Of a stretch of DNA of 64,000 nucleotides, positions 12,712-24,734 are shown one piece after another (the first letter of the stretch is position 1; each line of letters starts with the position of its first letter). The position numbers and the translations under genes are program-made. Source of the stretch: Myrica gale (Eukaryota; Streptophyta; Magnoliopsida; Fagales; Myricaceae); contig OZ005619.1 in assembly GCA_963930655.1 (NCBI GenBank), forward strand, positions 19,801,752 through 19,865,751, read 5' to 3'. The notes beneath the pieces are model-generated. The model saw only the letters and a program-made list of their open reading frames with translations, was not told the origin of the DNA and ran no database searches.

Positions 12712-13117
12712 CGGTGAAGTTTCTGAAGTACCCGCACACCTATATCTTATTCGGAGTAAAAGGATTTGCATGTCTGTACTCTTCTGTGGGTATACCAGTC
12801 TTCGCCAGGGTAGCATAGACCCGAGAGTTGCGCGCGAGTTGACTGACTCAGAGTTTTAAATCAGGAGTAGAACCATTGTACTTTTCGTACATAACCATTA
12901 TAAGAAGTCAAGACACGGTGAAGTTTCTGAAGTACCCGCACACCTATATCTTATTCGGAGTAAAAGGATTTGCATGTCTGTACTCTTCTGTGGGTATACC
13001 AGTCTTCGCCAGGGTAGCATAGACCCGAGAGTTGCGCGCGAGTTGACTGACTCAAAGTTTTAAATCAGGAGTAGAACCATTGTACTTTTCGTACATAACC
13101 ATTAGAAGTCAAGACAC
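12712..13117. repeat. 204-bp tandem duplication upstream of the intact kinase gene
   Basis: Two adjacent copies, 12712-12915 and 12916-13117, differ only by about one substitution and a 2-3 nt indel near the end. The unit starts 258 bp upstream of the start codon of copy 2, so it sits in its likely promoter. A diverged third version lies at about 29760-29890, upstream of copy 4, and a short trace at about 22850-22880. The unit was therefore part of the ancestral promoter before it was duplicated here. Confidence 0.85.
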
Positions 13118-13934
13118 GGTTTTGATGACATGTGGAGATCACATAATTTTCAGCCTATATTGTATGATGGAAACTTTTCATTTTCTTCAGAATTTCTAAG
13201 AAATCTGTGCATTTAAGCAACATTGGTAAACAAAATAGCTAATATGCACTGGAATGGTCTTTGGATATATACAAAATGTATAATTGTTCTTCCATGAAGC
13301 CCCACCATAAGAAGCTGACTCTGTGAAATAGATAGTTCTGTACAAAGGATTAGTAAAGTAGACAAACCAATGAAGCTAGCTCATCGGCGGTTCCAAAGAT
13401 CATCAAATCTTTAAAAACAAAGTAAATGGTACGAGTACTCACAAAATGCCATTCACAATTTGCTACAAAAAATATATTAATAATGTAAAACTTTCGCACT
13501 CGGAGATATATATCATCATATTCCTAACCTCTCCCTTATAATAACGTGTTCACATCAAGTCAAATGTTTTTAGTGAACTAACAGAGTATCAGATAAGTTG
13601 TGCAAAAAAAAATTATCATAGGCAGATTCAAGTTCTAAAGGGTGGCTCTCTCTCTGCCTTCTGTAAACTTCCTGCAGAGTGATCTGATATCATTTTCGGC
13701 TTGGAGGATTACCGCATTGACAAGCGATGTATACATATTAGACTGTGGGTAGGCTAAAGAAGTGGCAGGGAGTTATAAAGCCTCCCAATCACCATTACAA
13801 ACGGCAATGATAAGACTTCTTCAGTTCTTCAAAATCTAAATATGTTTGGTTAATGATCTTGAAAACTTTTTGTTGCTTCAAAAATATCAAGCCTTTGGAA
13901 TATTTCTTCCGATGCGTACGGAACTAAAAAAATG

Positions 13935-15050
13935 TAGGAAGGCATTTTGGTCTTTGTTTCTGTTCTAACAAAGCTGCGATGGATAAACTGAGTCGGAAGG
14001 ACGGAGAAGGACCAAATGTTTTGTTTTTTAAAGACAAAAAAAAAAGGGAAATAAATTAGGGACCTCTATCTGGGGAATCTTAAAAACGCACAAGACAACT
14101 TGCTAAAGTCGTCGGAATAAACTATTCTCATTCCCTACCAATGAATACATGACGTCTTTCATCTGGGAGTCCTAGGATCCAAATTCCAATCCCATTTGCT
14201 TCTCCGCACGTTTGATTTAAAAAACAAAAAAGAAAGGTTCAAGTATTATCCCCCTTTAAACATAAAAATCTATGAAGGCATTTTGGTCTTTGTCTTTGTC
14301 TTTGTTGTACCAAAGCTGCGAATGCGATGGATGATAAACTGAGTGGTTTTGTTTTTGGAAAATTTGCTTTTTAGTCCTTAGGTTTTGAACCTTTTTTAAT
14401 TTTAGTCCTTAACTTTCAACCTTCAAAATTTTAGTCCTTGAACTTCCATCTTTGTAAAATTTAGTCCTTCCGTAAGTCTGCCGTCAATTTTTGTACCGGT
14501 CGACCGCCAATTTTGAAGCGGTCGACCAAATATATGTTTTGAAAGTGAGCAGTCGACCGGTACATGTAGTGGTCGACCGCTACATGTACCGGTCGACCGG
14601 TAGAAATTTGACGACAAACTGACGGCAGATTGACAGAATGACTAAATTTTACAAAGATGAAAGTTCAAGAACTAAAATATTGACCCTCTAAAATTCATGA
14701 CTAAAATTGAAAATGGATTAAAATCTAAAGACTAAAAAGCAAATTTTTCGTTGTTTTTTAAAGACAGAAAAGGTCCAGGACCACCTTGAAAAATAAATTA
14801 GGGACCTCTATATGGGAGGATCTTATAACTTACAAGACAACTTGCAAAAGTCTTGGGTATAAACTATTCTCCTTCCCTACCAACCAATACATGACGTCTT
14901 TCATCTAGGAGTCTTTAGGATCCAATCTCATTTGCTTCTCCGCACGTTTGCCTTTTCTGTTTTCCTTTAAATTTTTACGTATAGGTTTAATTTAAAAAAC
15001 AAAAAACAAAGGTTCAGCTATTATCCTACCCCCCTTTAAACAAAGGGTCA
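13935..15050. repeat. Tandem duplication of a noncoding segment, second copy split by a MITE
   Basis: Sequence from about 13935 to 14270 recurs from about 14273 to 15050 in the same order: the gaaggcattttggtctttg start, the aaattagggacctctat block, the catgacgtctttcatct block and the catttgcttctccgcacgttt block. The second copy is longer because of the foldback element at 14357-14750. No coding capacity is evident. Confidence 0.75.
14357..14750. mobile_element. Foldback MITE with 8-bp target duplication
   Basis: The termini are inverted repeats of one another: both read inward as roughly gaaaatttgctttttagtc, followed by several 'ttagtccttg'-like units. The whole 394 bp can fold. It is flanked by ttgttttt at 14349-14356 and at 14751-14758, an 8-bp target duplication as in hAT-type elements. 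The unoccupied version of the site is the first copy of the tandem duplication around 14030. The centre (14495-14600) is a run of GGTCGACCG-type palindromes. Confidence 0.75.
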
Positions 15051-15755
15051 AGTTTAATTAAAAATTACTTATTTATTATGCGTCTTCTATTAAGATTTGT
15101 CATGTAGATCATCAAGCCATATCTCCAGTCTCCAGAGACGAAGCTAAGGGCAAGCTGGCAGGGGCGATGGCCCCTAAGAATATTTTTCATGGAATTGACC
15201 CGGCCCCTAATAATTAATTTCTGGTTTCGTCCATTCATATGTCATATTATTTTAGTCTGATTATAATTTTGGCTTAATCAGTTCACTAATCTTTGAGGTA
15301 TTGTCTAATTTTAAACTAGTCCTTATAATAAGTCTCGAAATTCTTTTTTGTCTTGAGACAAATCGAGTGACCATGTAAATGAAAAAAAAAATCATTGTGG
15401 CTAACGGAGACACTTGTTAACCATTTGTTAATAACCACATATCCCAATTAATTTTTATTCTACCTCAAATTCTCTATGTCAAGTTGGACCAACTCTGTGT
15501 TTAAGGGAGAGTTAATAGGGATAATTTTTTTCTTGTGAAGTGTAGAGAATTTGAGATAGAATTAACATTAATGAAGACTAATAGTACATAATATGTGGGT
15601 GATTTGAGATTGAGCAATAGCTCGGAGACTAGTGGAGTAATAAACCAATAAATTTAGTGCCAATTGTGCCGTTAATTAGTCGAGAATTACATAGTAACCA
15701 TATGGATACGATCCTACGTCACCTGTAGCAGGAACGAGTGAACTAGAACCACTTA

Positions 15756-15951
15756 GGGTGGGTTTGTATTGAAAAATTTTTGGGTTGTTAAAATTTTTGG
15801 TATTGAGTTTAATGAAAAAGTGAAGAGAGAGGTATTTTTTTATATTTTTTGTAGTGAAAATTTATGATTTGATGGAAAAGAGATATTATATTGTAATATT
15901 TTATTATGAGAGGATAAAAAATTTTGTGAAATTTTTCATGCAAACACAAAC
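15756..15951. mobile_element. Tourist-like MITE
   Basis: AT-rich 196-bp segment bounded by GGGTGGGTTTGTATTG on the left and an inverted relative (ends in CAAACACAAAC) on the right, with TTA on both flanks, as in the PIF/Harbinger group. An inverted relative of the same family is at 52436-52632. Confidence 0.5.
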
Positions 15952-16617
15952 TTAAAGTGTTTCGGCCCCGGAAAGGAACCTTGGACTTTGCTTAACCCAG
16001 GATCCAGCCCAAAACACGAAATCCGAATTGAAATGGCCCGGTTACAATTTTTCTTCCCGAGTTGCTATGTTTTTTTTTTTCACGAGTGGCTATGTTTGGT
16101 TCATGAGACTGTGCGGGAAAATGTCAAGAATTTTTTTTTTGAAGCTATTTATAATTGAATCGTCAGTAGTCTTGGAGAATGTTTTCCTAAAACTGAGCTC
16201 GACGAAACTCTGGCTTTTAGTTGAGCTAACACATACAAGTCTCTGTTCTTTCTCGTCATGAACTCTGGCTTTTTGAAGCTTTTTTGTTTTTTTTTTTTTT
16301 CTAAAAAACGAAACTTTCATTCCAACAGAAAACAAACCAAGTCTTACAATTTTCTTTAGCGTAGTTTTTGATCCCGAACACAATGAAGTACAAAACCCAT
16401 CAAAACCACCGAACTAGGAAACCAATTGTACATAAACTATAAACGACCACAAATGATTCAATTGATTTTCAAATTAAGGAATCCATGGCGACCTCAGTTG
16501 ACGCAGTTGTCCATTGTATGCTTCCCATATCTTCCTTGTCCAATTTCCAGGGACTCATCAAAGCCATGAGTAGCTCCTGCAAACTCAGAAAGCGAGAACG
16601 AGGTCAGGGGTGTAGGT

Positions 16618-17450
16618 GTAACGCCCCGAACCCGGGTTAGAGGGTTATTTCTATGGGTAAAATTAGTGAAAATTGACTTAAATTAGGGGGTTGAAATCAA
16701 TTACCAAGAAATAAACAATCTCGATAACAAATTCACGTTTAAAACTTGAAAAAGATTTAATAAAAATACTTGTTTTAAACTCTTCAAAAACTGAAAAATT
16801 ACAAAGAAAACTCTTAATCTAATTAGAACTCTAAGCCTTCTCTCAGCTACCCACACAAGCGTCATCTAACACGACTCTCGGCATGCTCCTAAATATCATC
16901 TGAAATGAAAGGACAGATAAGAGGTGAGTTTGACAACTCAGTAAGCAAAATCATTATGTTATGGTGCACTTCAAGAGTCACATTTAATAAGTAAAAATAA
17001 TTAGGAAACGGTAAATCTCAATCCATATAACCATAATTGTAAAACAACTCTTATCTTTAATAGTAATACTATAAAAAATATCTTTGACAATAATTGTGGG
17101 TCATGTTTACCCCCGTGATAAGGTTGTACATTTGCTACCTAGTTTGATGATCAATCAAACTAAACCAATACTATGGGTAGAATTCTTCCTTACCAAGGTT
17201 TGACTATGTCCAAGTGTGCACTCGGTAAGAATTTACAAAATAAACCACACAGTTTCCAAAATGGGTGCACTCAATGGGTTGCAATTCGTACCAATGCGCT
17301 GTCTCTGTAACTCTGGGACTCGGGGTTTGAAAATCCATAACATATCATAAAATAAACATCACTTTGAACTTTGCATCTTTCTCTTATTTTCATGAAATAT
17401 AATGCACAAATCTTGAATAACAATAAATATATATGACTTTGCAAGTTGCA
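16618..17450. other. Unassigned insertion-like sequence inside kinase copy 3
   Basis: Lies between the glycine-loop remnant and exon 5 of copy 3, where copies 1 and 2 have about 500 bp of intron and exon. It begins near tgtaacgccccgaacccggg, a start resembling the ends of some plant LTRs. I could not find a matching second end, primer site or coding region, so the type of element is undecided. Confidence 0.35.
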
Positions 17451-18395
17451 AGATTAATAATATATACCAGTCTTCGGCGAAATTACGGAAAGGAACGTTG
17501 GGACTGTTTGCACCTGCTTCCATATGCTGATATTGTGCTTGCCTAGTAGGATTAAGACATTCGAGAGTTCTGAGTTGACTCATTATGCACTATAACCCAC
17601 TAGCATCAGAAGAGATTTCAACGAACCAAGCATTATATATATATATATGTGGGAATTACAAAGATCAACCAAAAAGTTCCAGCTTGAGTGGCAAACCTGG
17701 TGAAGATGTAGTTGCCTTTGCAGATAAACTGAATATGACACGAAGGAGGAGCATTTTCAAGCACATATTTGGCTTTCTTAGACTTGATCTCTGTCATCTT
17801 TCTGCAATGTCGAAGTAATTTTCAAGCTTATTTATTCTAGATTTCTACCAAGATATCCATAAATCTTGTCTACGACGGCCCGTTATCGATCAATATCCCC
17901 AGTAAATATAAGAACAACAAGAGATTAACGCGATAATTTGGAAAAGAAGAAGTTTTTTGGTTTGTACTCTCGAGTAGCGCCTATCTGCTGCTGCTCCCAT
18001 AACAAGATGCCTGATCCCATGCTGAGAAATGAGCTATACGATTCCCTTCACAGCAGAGTCCGTTTCGATGTAGAGTGTTTGTGCCGATACCTAGATTCCA
18101 AAAACAGTAAATCGTGACGACAAGATTCAAGAATTAAAGAACTTAACAGTTGCTCCTCCAAGCTTGCATCTCAAAAGGAAGACCGTTATAGCTAAGTTGG
18201 ATTTCCAGATTTCTGTTTAAGGAAAACTATTTCTTAGCAAATAAGACAAGCAGACAAAATAAAGGAAGTAACTAAAATAATGTGCTAAAAGAGGCTGGAG
18301 AAGGATTGATACCTTCTTTTGGCGACATATTTGAAGGTATTTATCCAGGATGCCTTTCATTTTTTGCATTCCAGTTTCCTGGGACTCCTTCACGA

Positions 18396-18690
18396 GAAGG
18401 GATTGCCTCCGAAGGCAATCCCCTCCGGATGTCCGGCTGGACGGTTGGATGTCATCCAGCCGGACATCCAAGGGTTGAGAATGGGAAGGGTGTGGGTCCC
18501 GTGCTGGACCCACACCTGCCCGGCAGCGGTTGAGCACTACCCTTCCCGGGCAGCACTACCCTTCCCGGGCAGGTGTGGGTCCAGCGCGGCACCCACACCC
18601 TTCCCATTCTCAACCCTTGGATGTCCGGCTGGATATGTCCAGCTGGATGGCATCTAGCCGGACATCCGGAGGGGGAGGCAATCCCCTCTC
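18396..18690. mobile_element. GC-rich foldback element (295 bp) in exon 2 of copy 3
   Basis: Nearly the whole element is two inverted arms (about 18396-18527 and 18555-18690) that start with aGGGATTGCCTCC and share the blocks ggatgtccggctgga and gggtgtgggt, around a short loop. It is flanked by perfect 11-bp direct repeats ctccttcacga at 18385-18395 and 18691-18701. The target sequence is present once in copies 1 and 2. A target duplication of 9-11 bp suggests a Mutator-type non-autonomous element. It is far more GC-rich than its surroundings. Confidence 0.85.
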
Positions 18691-19173
18691 CTCCTTCACG
18701 ACCTCTTCGCCCAGTATGCTTATTGGAACTTTTGCACCCACTGCGAAACCAAGGAAAATACTTAAATTGAAACGCGATAAACCGAAAACTAAGCTGGAAC
18801 AGTTTCTTTTCAGAACAGGGATCATCAAACTCAAGAGCAACAGGCAAAGTCAACAGGCTCGTTTCCTTGAAGACTTTTTAAGCTTTTTACTCTTATACGT
18901 TCTGCAGAGAAAAACATATATGTGTGTATATATGTATATATATATCTGTGTGTGTACACACATTTTCATTTGAAACTTACAGCCACCCTGGATCCGCTTC
19001 GCAGGTTGATGAACGTGAAGAATGCAAATCCTATTATTTCCTCCAGGTTTCTGTAAAACCCATAGCAGGTTTTCTTTGCACTGTTTCACATCTTTTCCCA
19101 CAGCAACGTATATTGTCTCCTCAATCACGCGTGCCATCTGAGCCTCCGAAGCTTCGTGTCTTCTAGCTGCCAT

Positions 19174-21130
19174 TCTTCCGGCCTAGACCCGAATATTCTA
19201 CACAGCCAATGTAATCAAATGGTTGAGTGAATTGCAGGCAGACGAGAGGCCTCGCAATAGCCCAAAGCAAATGACAAAACTCGAAAAATAAATCCCCCCC
19301 AAAAATTAACCAAATTACTGTGAGATGCTCCTTTCCAGAAGGAGACTATTTATGAGACATTCAGCTTTCCCCCTTCAAAAATTTGCTTTTAGTTGCCTCC
19401 AGTACTTGTCGAAGATGTCATTTGCGACTTCATATATTATTGGCAGCAGAAGAAAGAAGTGCTTGTCATGGACCCGAGAGTTGCGCGGGTGTTGACCGAC
19501 TGAAGATATCAGAAGGAAAACCATACTATGATTTTAAGACATAAAAAATCGTCGGTTTTGTTGATGACAGCGAAATCAGAAAATTAAAATGTCTAGAACA
19601 GCTGTACATTTAAGCACAACTCCTACTGAATTAGTTTGAATACGAAGCAATAGCAGGGCAGATACAAAATATATATACATTGTGCAAAAGATGTCATTAT
19701 GTTTTTTTTTTGTGAACAAAAGATGTCATTATGTTTGCCATATGATTCGTGTCCTGATATCATTTTAGGATATGATTAATGGATTGGTGATGCATTATCC
19801 GGTTCATCTCTATATATAGCAAGAGCGATGAAGGACGTACCGTACGTCATGATTTAAGAGATTTTAACAAGAGTTGTCAATGCAGTGCAGGATCTTCATC
19901 CCCCCAAATCCACGTCCCAGACTTAGAACTATCTAATTATTTGAATCTCTTAATTTGATATAATTCTCATGTAGAGCATAACAACACAACACTAGTATAT
20001 ATTCTTGCAACTTGCAAAGTCATATATACTTGTACGTGCAAGTAGCTAGCAGTCATATATTGTTTATTCTTGAACAGGATGAAGAAGTAGCAGTCATATA
20101 CGTGCAATTTCTTTTTCACTACGACTTCTTCAAGATTGGATCAGATTGGAAAATTGTCTCAACTCTTGTGTACTGATAGGCGATTAATGCGCATGTCTGT
20201 TTTGTGGGAGGGCTTCATATATATATATATAAACCTATTAATCACCATTAAAAATAGTCAATATATAATTAAAATAAACAAATTTAAAATGGTCGAAAAC
20301 CTCACTAGCTTCTTCACTTTTTCGAAACTCTTTCCAAAGTCAAGTCTTTGGAATATTTCAAGTGGCTGATCATTAAAAATGCATTAATATTCCAACAAAC
20401 AATAATATTCCTTGTTTCAGGTTAATTTCGGCCGACCCAATTATAAAGTTATGAACGGATTTTCTGAAAATCTTGCTGGTAATTAAACCATATATAGTCT
20501 TTTAATTTAAGGGACGTTTGTTTTATAAAAAATTGTAAGATTTAAATTTTTTTATAGAATTGTGAATATTTATGTGTAAAAATTGGTGAAAAGTTTTGAA
20601 GATAATTAATTTTTATTGAAGTAAAATATTGGAATTTCTGTAAAAAATTGTTAGAGTTTATGTTAAAGGTATTGATGTTTGTGTAGAATTTTTTGATGTT
20701 TTAGATATTCATTTTGTGAATTTGTTTTATTCAATGTATTTTAGAATACTTTTACAAATATCCCCTTAATTAGTACATCCCATTTGATTCTACTCTGTTC
20801 GCTCTTGGGCCCAAAAGTGAATCTTGGGCCATATTTGACCGACCACTCGGCCCCGAGGGTTTCCGCCCTTCCCCCAGCAAGCGAGGTTACAAAATATTTG
20901 CTCAGCGGCCAGCGCAACTTGATGATCTCTTTAGGCCTTTACTTGAGCCCAGTACTCCGGGAAAACTCGAACTTCTTCCTCCTACGTGGTTCAAATATTC
21001 TGTCCCGACAGTTCGCTTGGTTTCGGAACATTTGATCTCAAAATCGTTTTGTACCGGGACGTGGATATATATATGCCGTGAGCTAGCTAGGTTTGGCACA
21101 TTTCTAAAACTCAGAAACATAGAAGATGAG
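19174..21130. other. Gene-free stretch upstream of copy 3
   Basis: I see no coding exon. The left part is the former promoter of copy 3. It contains a small tandem duplication with the core aaaagatgtcattatgttt (about 19686-19737) and the MITE listed at 20511-20765. Confidence 0.5.
20511..20765. mobile_element. Tourist-like MITE
   Basis: 255-bp AT-rich segment starting GGGACGTTTGTTTTATAA and ending with an inverted relative (ACAAATATCCCC), flanked on both sides by ttaa. The terminus resembles that of the longer element at 38067-38579. Confidence 0.55.
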
Positions 21131-21699
21131 AGTTGAGACCTACATATGGTCTGGCAACTTGTCGGTTCTGCTCAACAAACTTAGTCCCAAGCAACCCAAC
21201 TTCAAAACACGCAAAATTAGTTAACCTGCAGCCAAAGAAACCAAGAAACGATAACAACTTTCTGAGAACTGAGATATCTTCTTGTCAACAATTTTAAATA
21301 TCTGATCTGCCATCCTAGTTAGCAAGCACTCAGAATCTATGTAGACCCAAATTGCCATTTGGTTGGGTTGATCCATAACAGAGCGTTGTGTTGTACATTG
21401 CTTGAGCTTCTATCTTGGTATGACATGCCCTTAATTTGCGGTAGATTGAAAAGCCGAGCTCGGGGATATTGCTAGGTTTCAATTCACCGTACAGAACAAT
21501 GCAAAGCAAAATTACATGATATAGCAATACCTGATATATCTTCGATATAATTGAATGAGTTGAGACTAACCATGCAAACATGAATAAAATCCTGAATATG
21601 GACGCACCAAAAGCGTACGTGTAGTACTTTCACTGAAGCAAATAGTGTCCGTGATTCAATATAAGTAAGAGAAACTAATTCCTCAAGACAATTAAACTT

Positions 21700-22442
21700 T
21701 GTTACAAATAAAAAAATTTATACTTGATAAGTGAGACATCAATTATGAGAACACCCAATTGGATTTGTTATGTTAACTCACTTATATTTTAAAACATTAC
21801 AATATGGGCTTATTTATAAGCCAAAATTCACAAACACCCCCACATTGCTAAGCAACGTGGGACTCCTACTTTCAACACTCTCCCGCAAACTCAAGGTGGA
21901 CAAACCGACAAACCTTGAGTTTGAAGTTACAAAAATAATTACAGGAAAAAAATAATTACAGAAAAATAATTACAAATATTATCGGTACTAAGCCGAGAGG
22001 TTGCCGGTACTGAGCCGGGAAGTTGTCGGTACTGAGCCGGATGGTTGCCCCAATACTGAGCCGGGAGGTTGCCGGTACTAAGCCGGAAAAGTTGCCGGTA
22101 CTGAGCTGGATGGTTGTCCCGATACTGAGCCGGGAAGTTGCCGGGAGAAAGTCGATACTGAGCTGGAAAAGTTGTCGGCACTAAACCGGGAAAGTTGCCG
22201 GTACTAAGCCGGGAGAAAGCCGAATGGTAACCAGAAGATAACCGGACTTAAGCCGAAAACCTTCCTCTGATACCATATTAGAAATAAAAAAAAAATTAAA
22301 CTTTGATAAGTGAGACATCCATTATGAGAACACCCAATTGGATTTGTTATGTTAAGTCACTTATATTTTAAAACATTACAATATGCCAAAATTCACAAAC
22401 ACTACTACATTGCTAAGCAATGTGGGACTCCTACTTTCAACA
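21700..22442 (-). mobile_element. TRIM retroelement (miniature LTR element)
   Basis: 743 bp with two LTRs (21700-21877 and about 22278-22442) that share most of their sequence and show TG...CA ends. On the minus strand the 5' LTR is followed by the primer-binding site tggtatcagagg (22264-22275), and a purine tract (gcgggagag) precedes the 3' LTR. The target duplication aactt is perfect at 21695-21699 and 22443-22447. There is no protein-coding capacity. The terminal TGTTGAAAGTAGGAGTCCCACATT-type start resembles known plant TRIM LTRs. It interrupts kinase copy 6. Confidence 0.85.
21978..22245. repeat. Minisatellite inside the TRIM element
   Basis: About a dozen imperfect tandem units of roughly 22-24 bp built on 'gccggtactgagccgggaagtt'. 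The array fills most of the internal region between primer site and purine tract. Units vary by substitution and small indels. Confidence 0.85.
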
Positions 22443-22982
22443 AACTTGATTATCCCACAGCAACGTACGCGAGATGATCATCAGTAGCCCGCGCCAAGGG
22501 ATGATCTAAAGGCTCATGTATACTTGCCATAAATTCCCGAAACCCCAAACCTACTGGTTGTGTGAATTGCAGGCACAAGATCAGGACTCAAAAGCCAGTA
22601 CCGCACCGCTCAAAAAGTTACCTTCCGACCGTCAAAGCTCACACCGTGTAACACAGCTAGACCTTTCCTTGTTTTGGAACTTCTTCTCACAACCAATTAT
22701 GAGGACCTTAGGTAATTGAATAGAGATAAGAGTCAAATCTTCCGTATAAAAAGAAGGAGAAGTCGCAAAAATGAACAGGTACCTGCATGTCTGTATTCGT
22801 TGTGCGAAGTTCCTGACAGCTTCTTTAATTAGGAGTCTGTAATTGTACATTGGGAGTAAAGGATTGCTTGTCTGGATTCTTAATGCACTTAGAATTATTT
22901 TGATGTGAAGGGGGAAACACTCTACTTTTCTTTAGACGTTGAATAATAATTTTTTACAACGTACGTATGTTTAGTTGATGCA

Positions 22983-24302
22983 TGTTAGAGTAAATCATTA
23001 AAATTATTCAAGTTCATAAAATCTACAGCTTTAGTCAAAATTTGTTAGCTTTTGTGCACAATTGATATTTTGATCATTTTAATAAATTGATCAAATTTAT
23101 AAAATGGACATCTCCAAAGACAAAGTCATGTTCATCAAAGACCCAGAGACTAGAAGATTGAAAATCAAGAAGATGCAATGAGCTCAAAAGTAAAGTTTCA
23201 AGACCTTAGGTTATAAACCTTGTAACTCTTAGTTTCACTTTTGGCAAGGATTTGAATCACACTTGCATATCTTTCAAAAAGTGCATAAACCGTTTTACCT
23301 CTTGCTTGAAAGATCAATATGTTTTTAAATGATTTCAAAACACCTCAATCAAACTCTCAAACCTTTTGTATACTTATAAAAAATTAGTTTTTAAAATTGG
23401 GTGTTTCAAAGTGGTCAAAACGTGGTTTTAATTGAACTGGATCATGTGCTTAAGTTGAGGAGGTCGACCGGCGGTGAAGAGGTCGACCGGTTGATTTTGT
23501 AAATAGATCCGTTGAACTTCTGACAATATGACCGTTGGGTAACGGTAACTTGAAGCGGTCGACCGGTTTATGTAGCGGTTAACCAATTTGTTTTGACAGA
23601 CAACCTCCAAAGGCTATAAACAGCTAGTTTTTATATGTGGCATATAAATATATCTTCGTAACGTCCAAAAAGAGAAGATATCGATCACATATCATTTAGA
23701 TTACTTACAAAATATATCAAACTTTCATATTTCATATTTCTCATATCATTCACACAAATCACACTTTCATATCCTTGTATTTGTGTGAATCAAGAGATAA
23801 AGCTTTCCAATTTCATATCTACTCTTTGAGAGAGTTGCGTTCTTCCATATTTATATCAAGAAATGTGTTTCCTTTAGTGAGGTTGTTCACTAAAGAAGAA
23901 GCTTAGAGATTGAATATCTCAAGCTTGTTAGGTTGTGAGTGGTGCGCCCGAAGGGTTGTGAGTGTTGAGCCCGGGAAAAACATTTGTACAATTCTTTAGC
24001 ACCCAGAAACTAAAGTGTATACTATTTGGAGAATAGTGGGAAAACCTCAAGGATCGGTGAAAGAGCTTGATGGGTGGATGTAGGCGGGTTTGTCTAACCA
24101 CCTAAAAATCACGTGTTTGTTTCTTTTACCCTTATCTTTACATTTAGCACATATTTATACTTACTGTGTGTATATATATATATATATATACTTGTGATAA
24201 ATTATCATTTACTTTTCAAACACGATTTTGGGGGATAAAATCGAAAAATTTTGAAATTTCAATTCATCTCCCTCTTGGATTGCCTTAATCATAGGACTTA
24301 CA
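22983..24302 (+). mobile_element. Probable solo LTR of a copia-type retroelement
   Basis: The segment has no coding region but ends with features I associate with long copia LTRs: a block near 24030-24120 (gatgggtggatgtaggcggg, then aaccacctaaa and cgtgtttgtttctttt), and a terminal part reading ctccctcttggattgcc before ca at 24302. TG at 22983 is a candidate left end. I found no matching target duplication, no primer site after it and no second LTR, so the borders are tentative. Confidence 0.45.
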
Positions 24303-24396
24303 AAATTGCTACCAAAATTTTTGCATACTTTAAAATTTCTAGGTATTCAAATATTGAGTGGATTTCTTCAAATTTCCCACTACTGTTTTAATATTT

Positions 24397-24724
24397 CATA
24401 GTATAGTATAGTTTTGCTACATCGGGAATATTTCATGAGATCTAAATTTCGAGCTATATAAATATAATTGAATTTTTTTTCTCTCTTCATTTTACATTTT
24501 AACATGATTAATTCCGAATAATGTGTCAACAAATTATTTCAAATTATCATTAACATGACTATGCGTTACACATTTATGGTATTAGTAGTAGTACTGTAAA
24601 TTTGTAAGTATAAATAATGATTTAATTGAAGATATTCAGTCCTTTTCATCGAAGTTAACGAACACGAGAAAGGCCATAAGCCATTGCTTGAAATATCAAC
24701 AACAACCAGCTCATATCTCTATAT
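24397..24724. repeat. 328-bp direct repeat, unit 1
   Basis: Almost identical to 28583-28910, same orientation and same length, about 4.2 kb apart, with only a few differences visible. Noncoding. No inverted ends or target duplication are evident, so it looks like a segmental copy rather than a transposon. Confidence 0.85.
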
Positions 24725-24734
24725 ATTTTGTGGA

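Larger units (their letters stand above)
16488..19173 (-). pseudogene. USP-kinase gene, copy 3 (decayed, kinase C-lobe lost)
   Basis: Minus-strand relic. Exon 1 (18981-19173) is intact, with start ATG at 19173 and the USP-like VAVGKDV and ICILHVHQPA motifs. Exon 2 (18313-18740) is split by a foldback element; removing the element and one target copy restores exactly the 122 nt seen in copies 1, 2 and 4. Exon 3 (about 17970-18091) has an in-frame TAG (GTA-TAG where copy 1 has GTA-GAA), and its donor is altered. Exon 4 (about 17696-17800) is clean. Exon 5 is truncated near 17465-17548. A remnant of the glycine-loop exon is at about 16490-16610 (IGQGRYG), followed by nonsense. The catalytic kinase exon is absent. 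Confidence 0.8.
21136..22525 (-). pseudogene. USP-kinase gene, copy 6 (remnants of kinase and exon 1 only)
   Basis: On the minus strand, 21136-21580 aligns with the kinase exon of copies 1 and 2: the catalytic-loop region reads GELKPSNI, and the downstream part is recognisable but frameshifted. The segment 22450-22525 keeps the start of exon 1 (MAS... to AYVAVG, then a stop). Everything between, exons 2-7, is gone, and a TRIM element now sits at 21700-22442. No product is possible. Confidence 0.65.

Noticed and set aside
18217-18853. Several 80-147 codon open frames around the foldback element
   Set aside because: They are produced by the GC-rich inverted arms. The only real coding there is the interrupted exon 2 of kinase copy 3.
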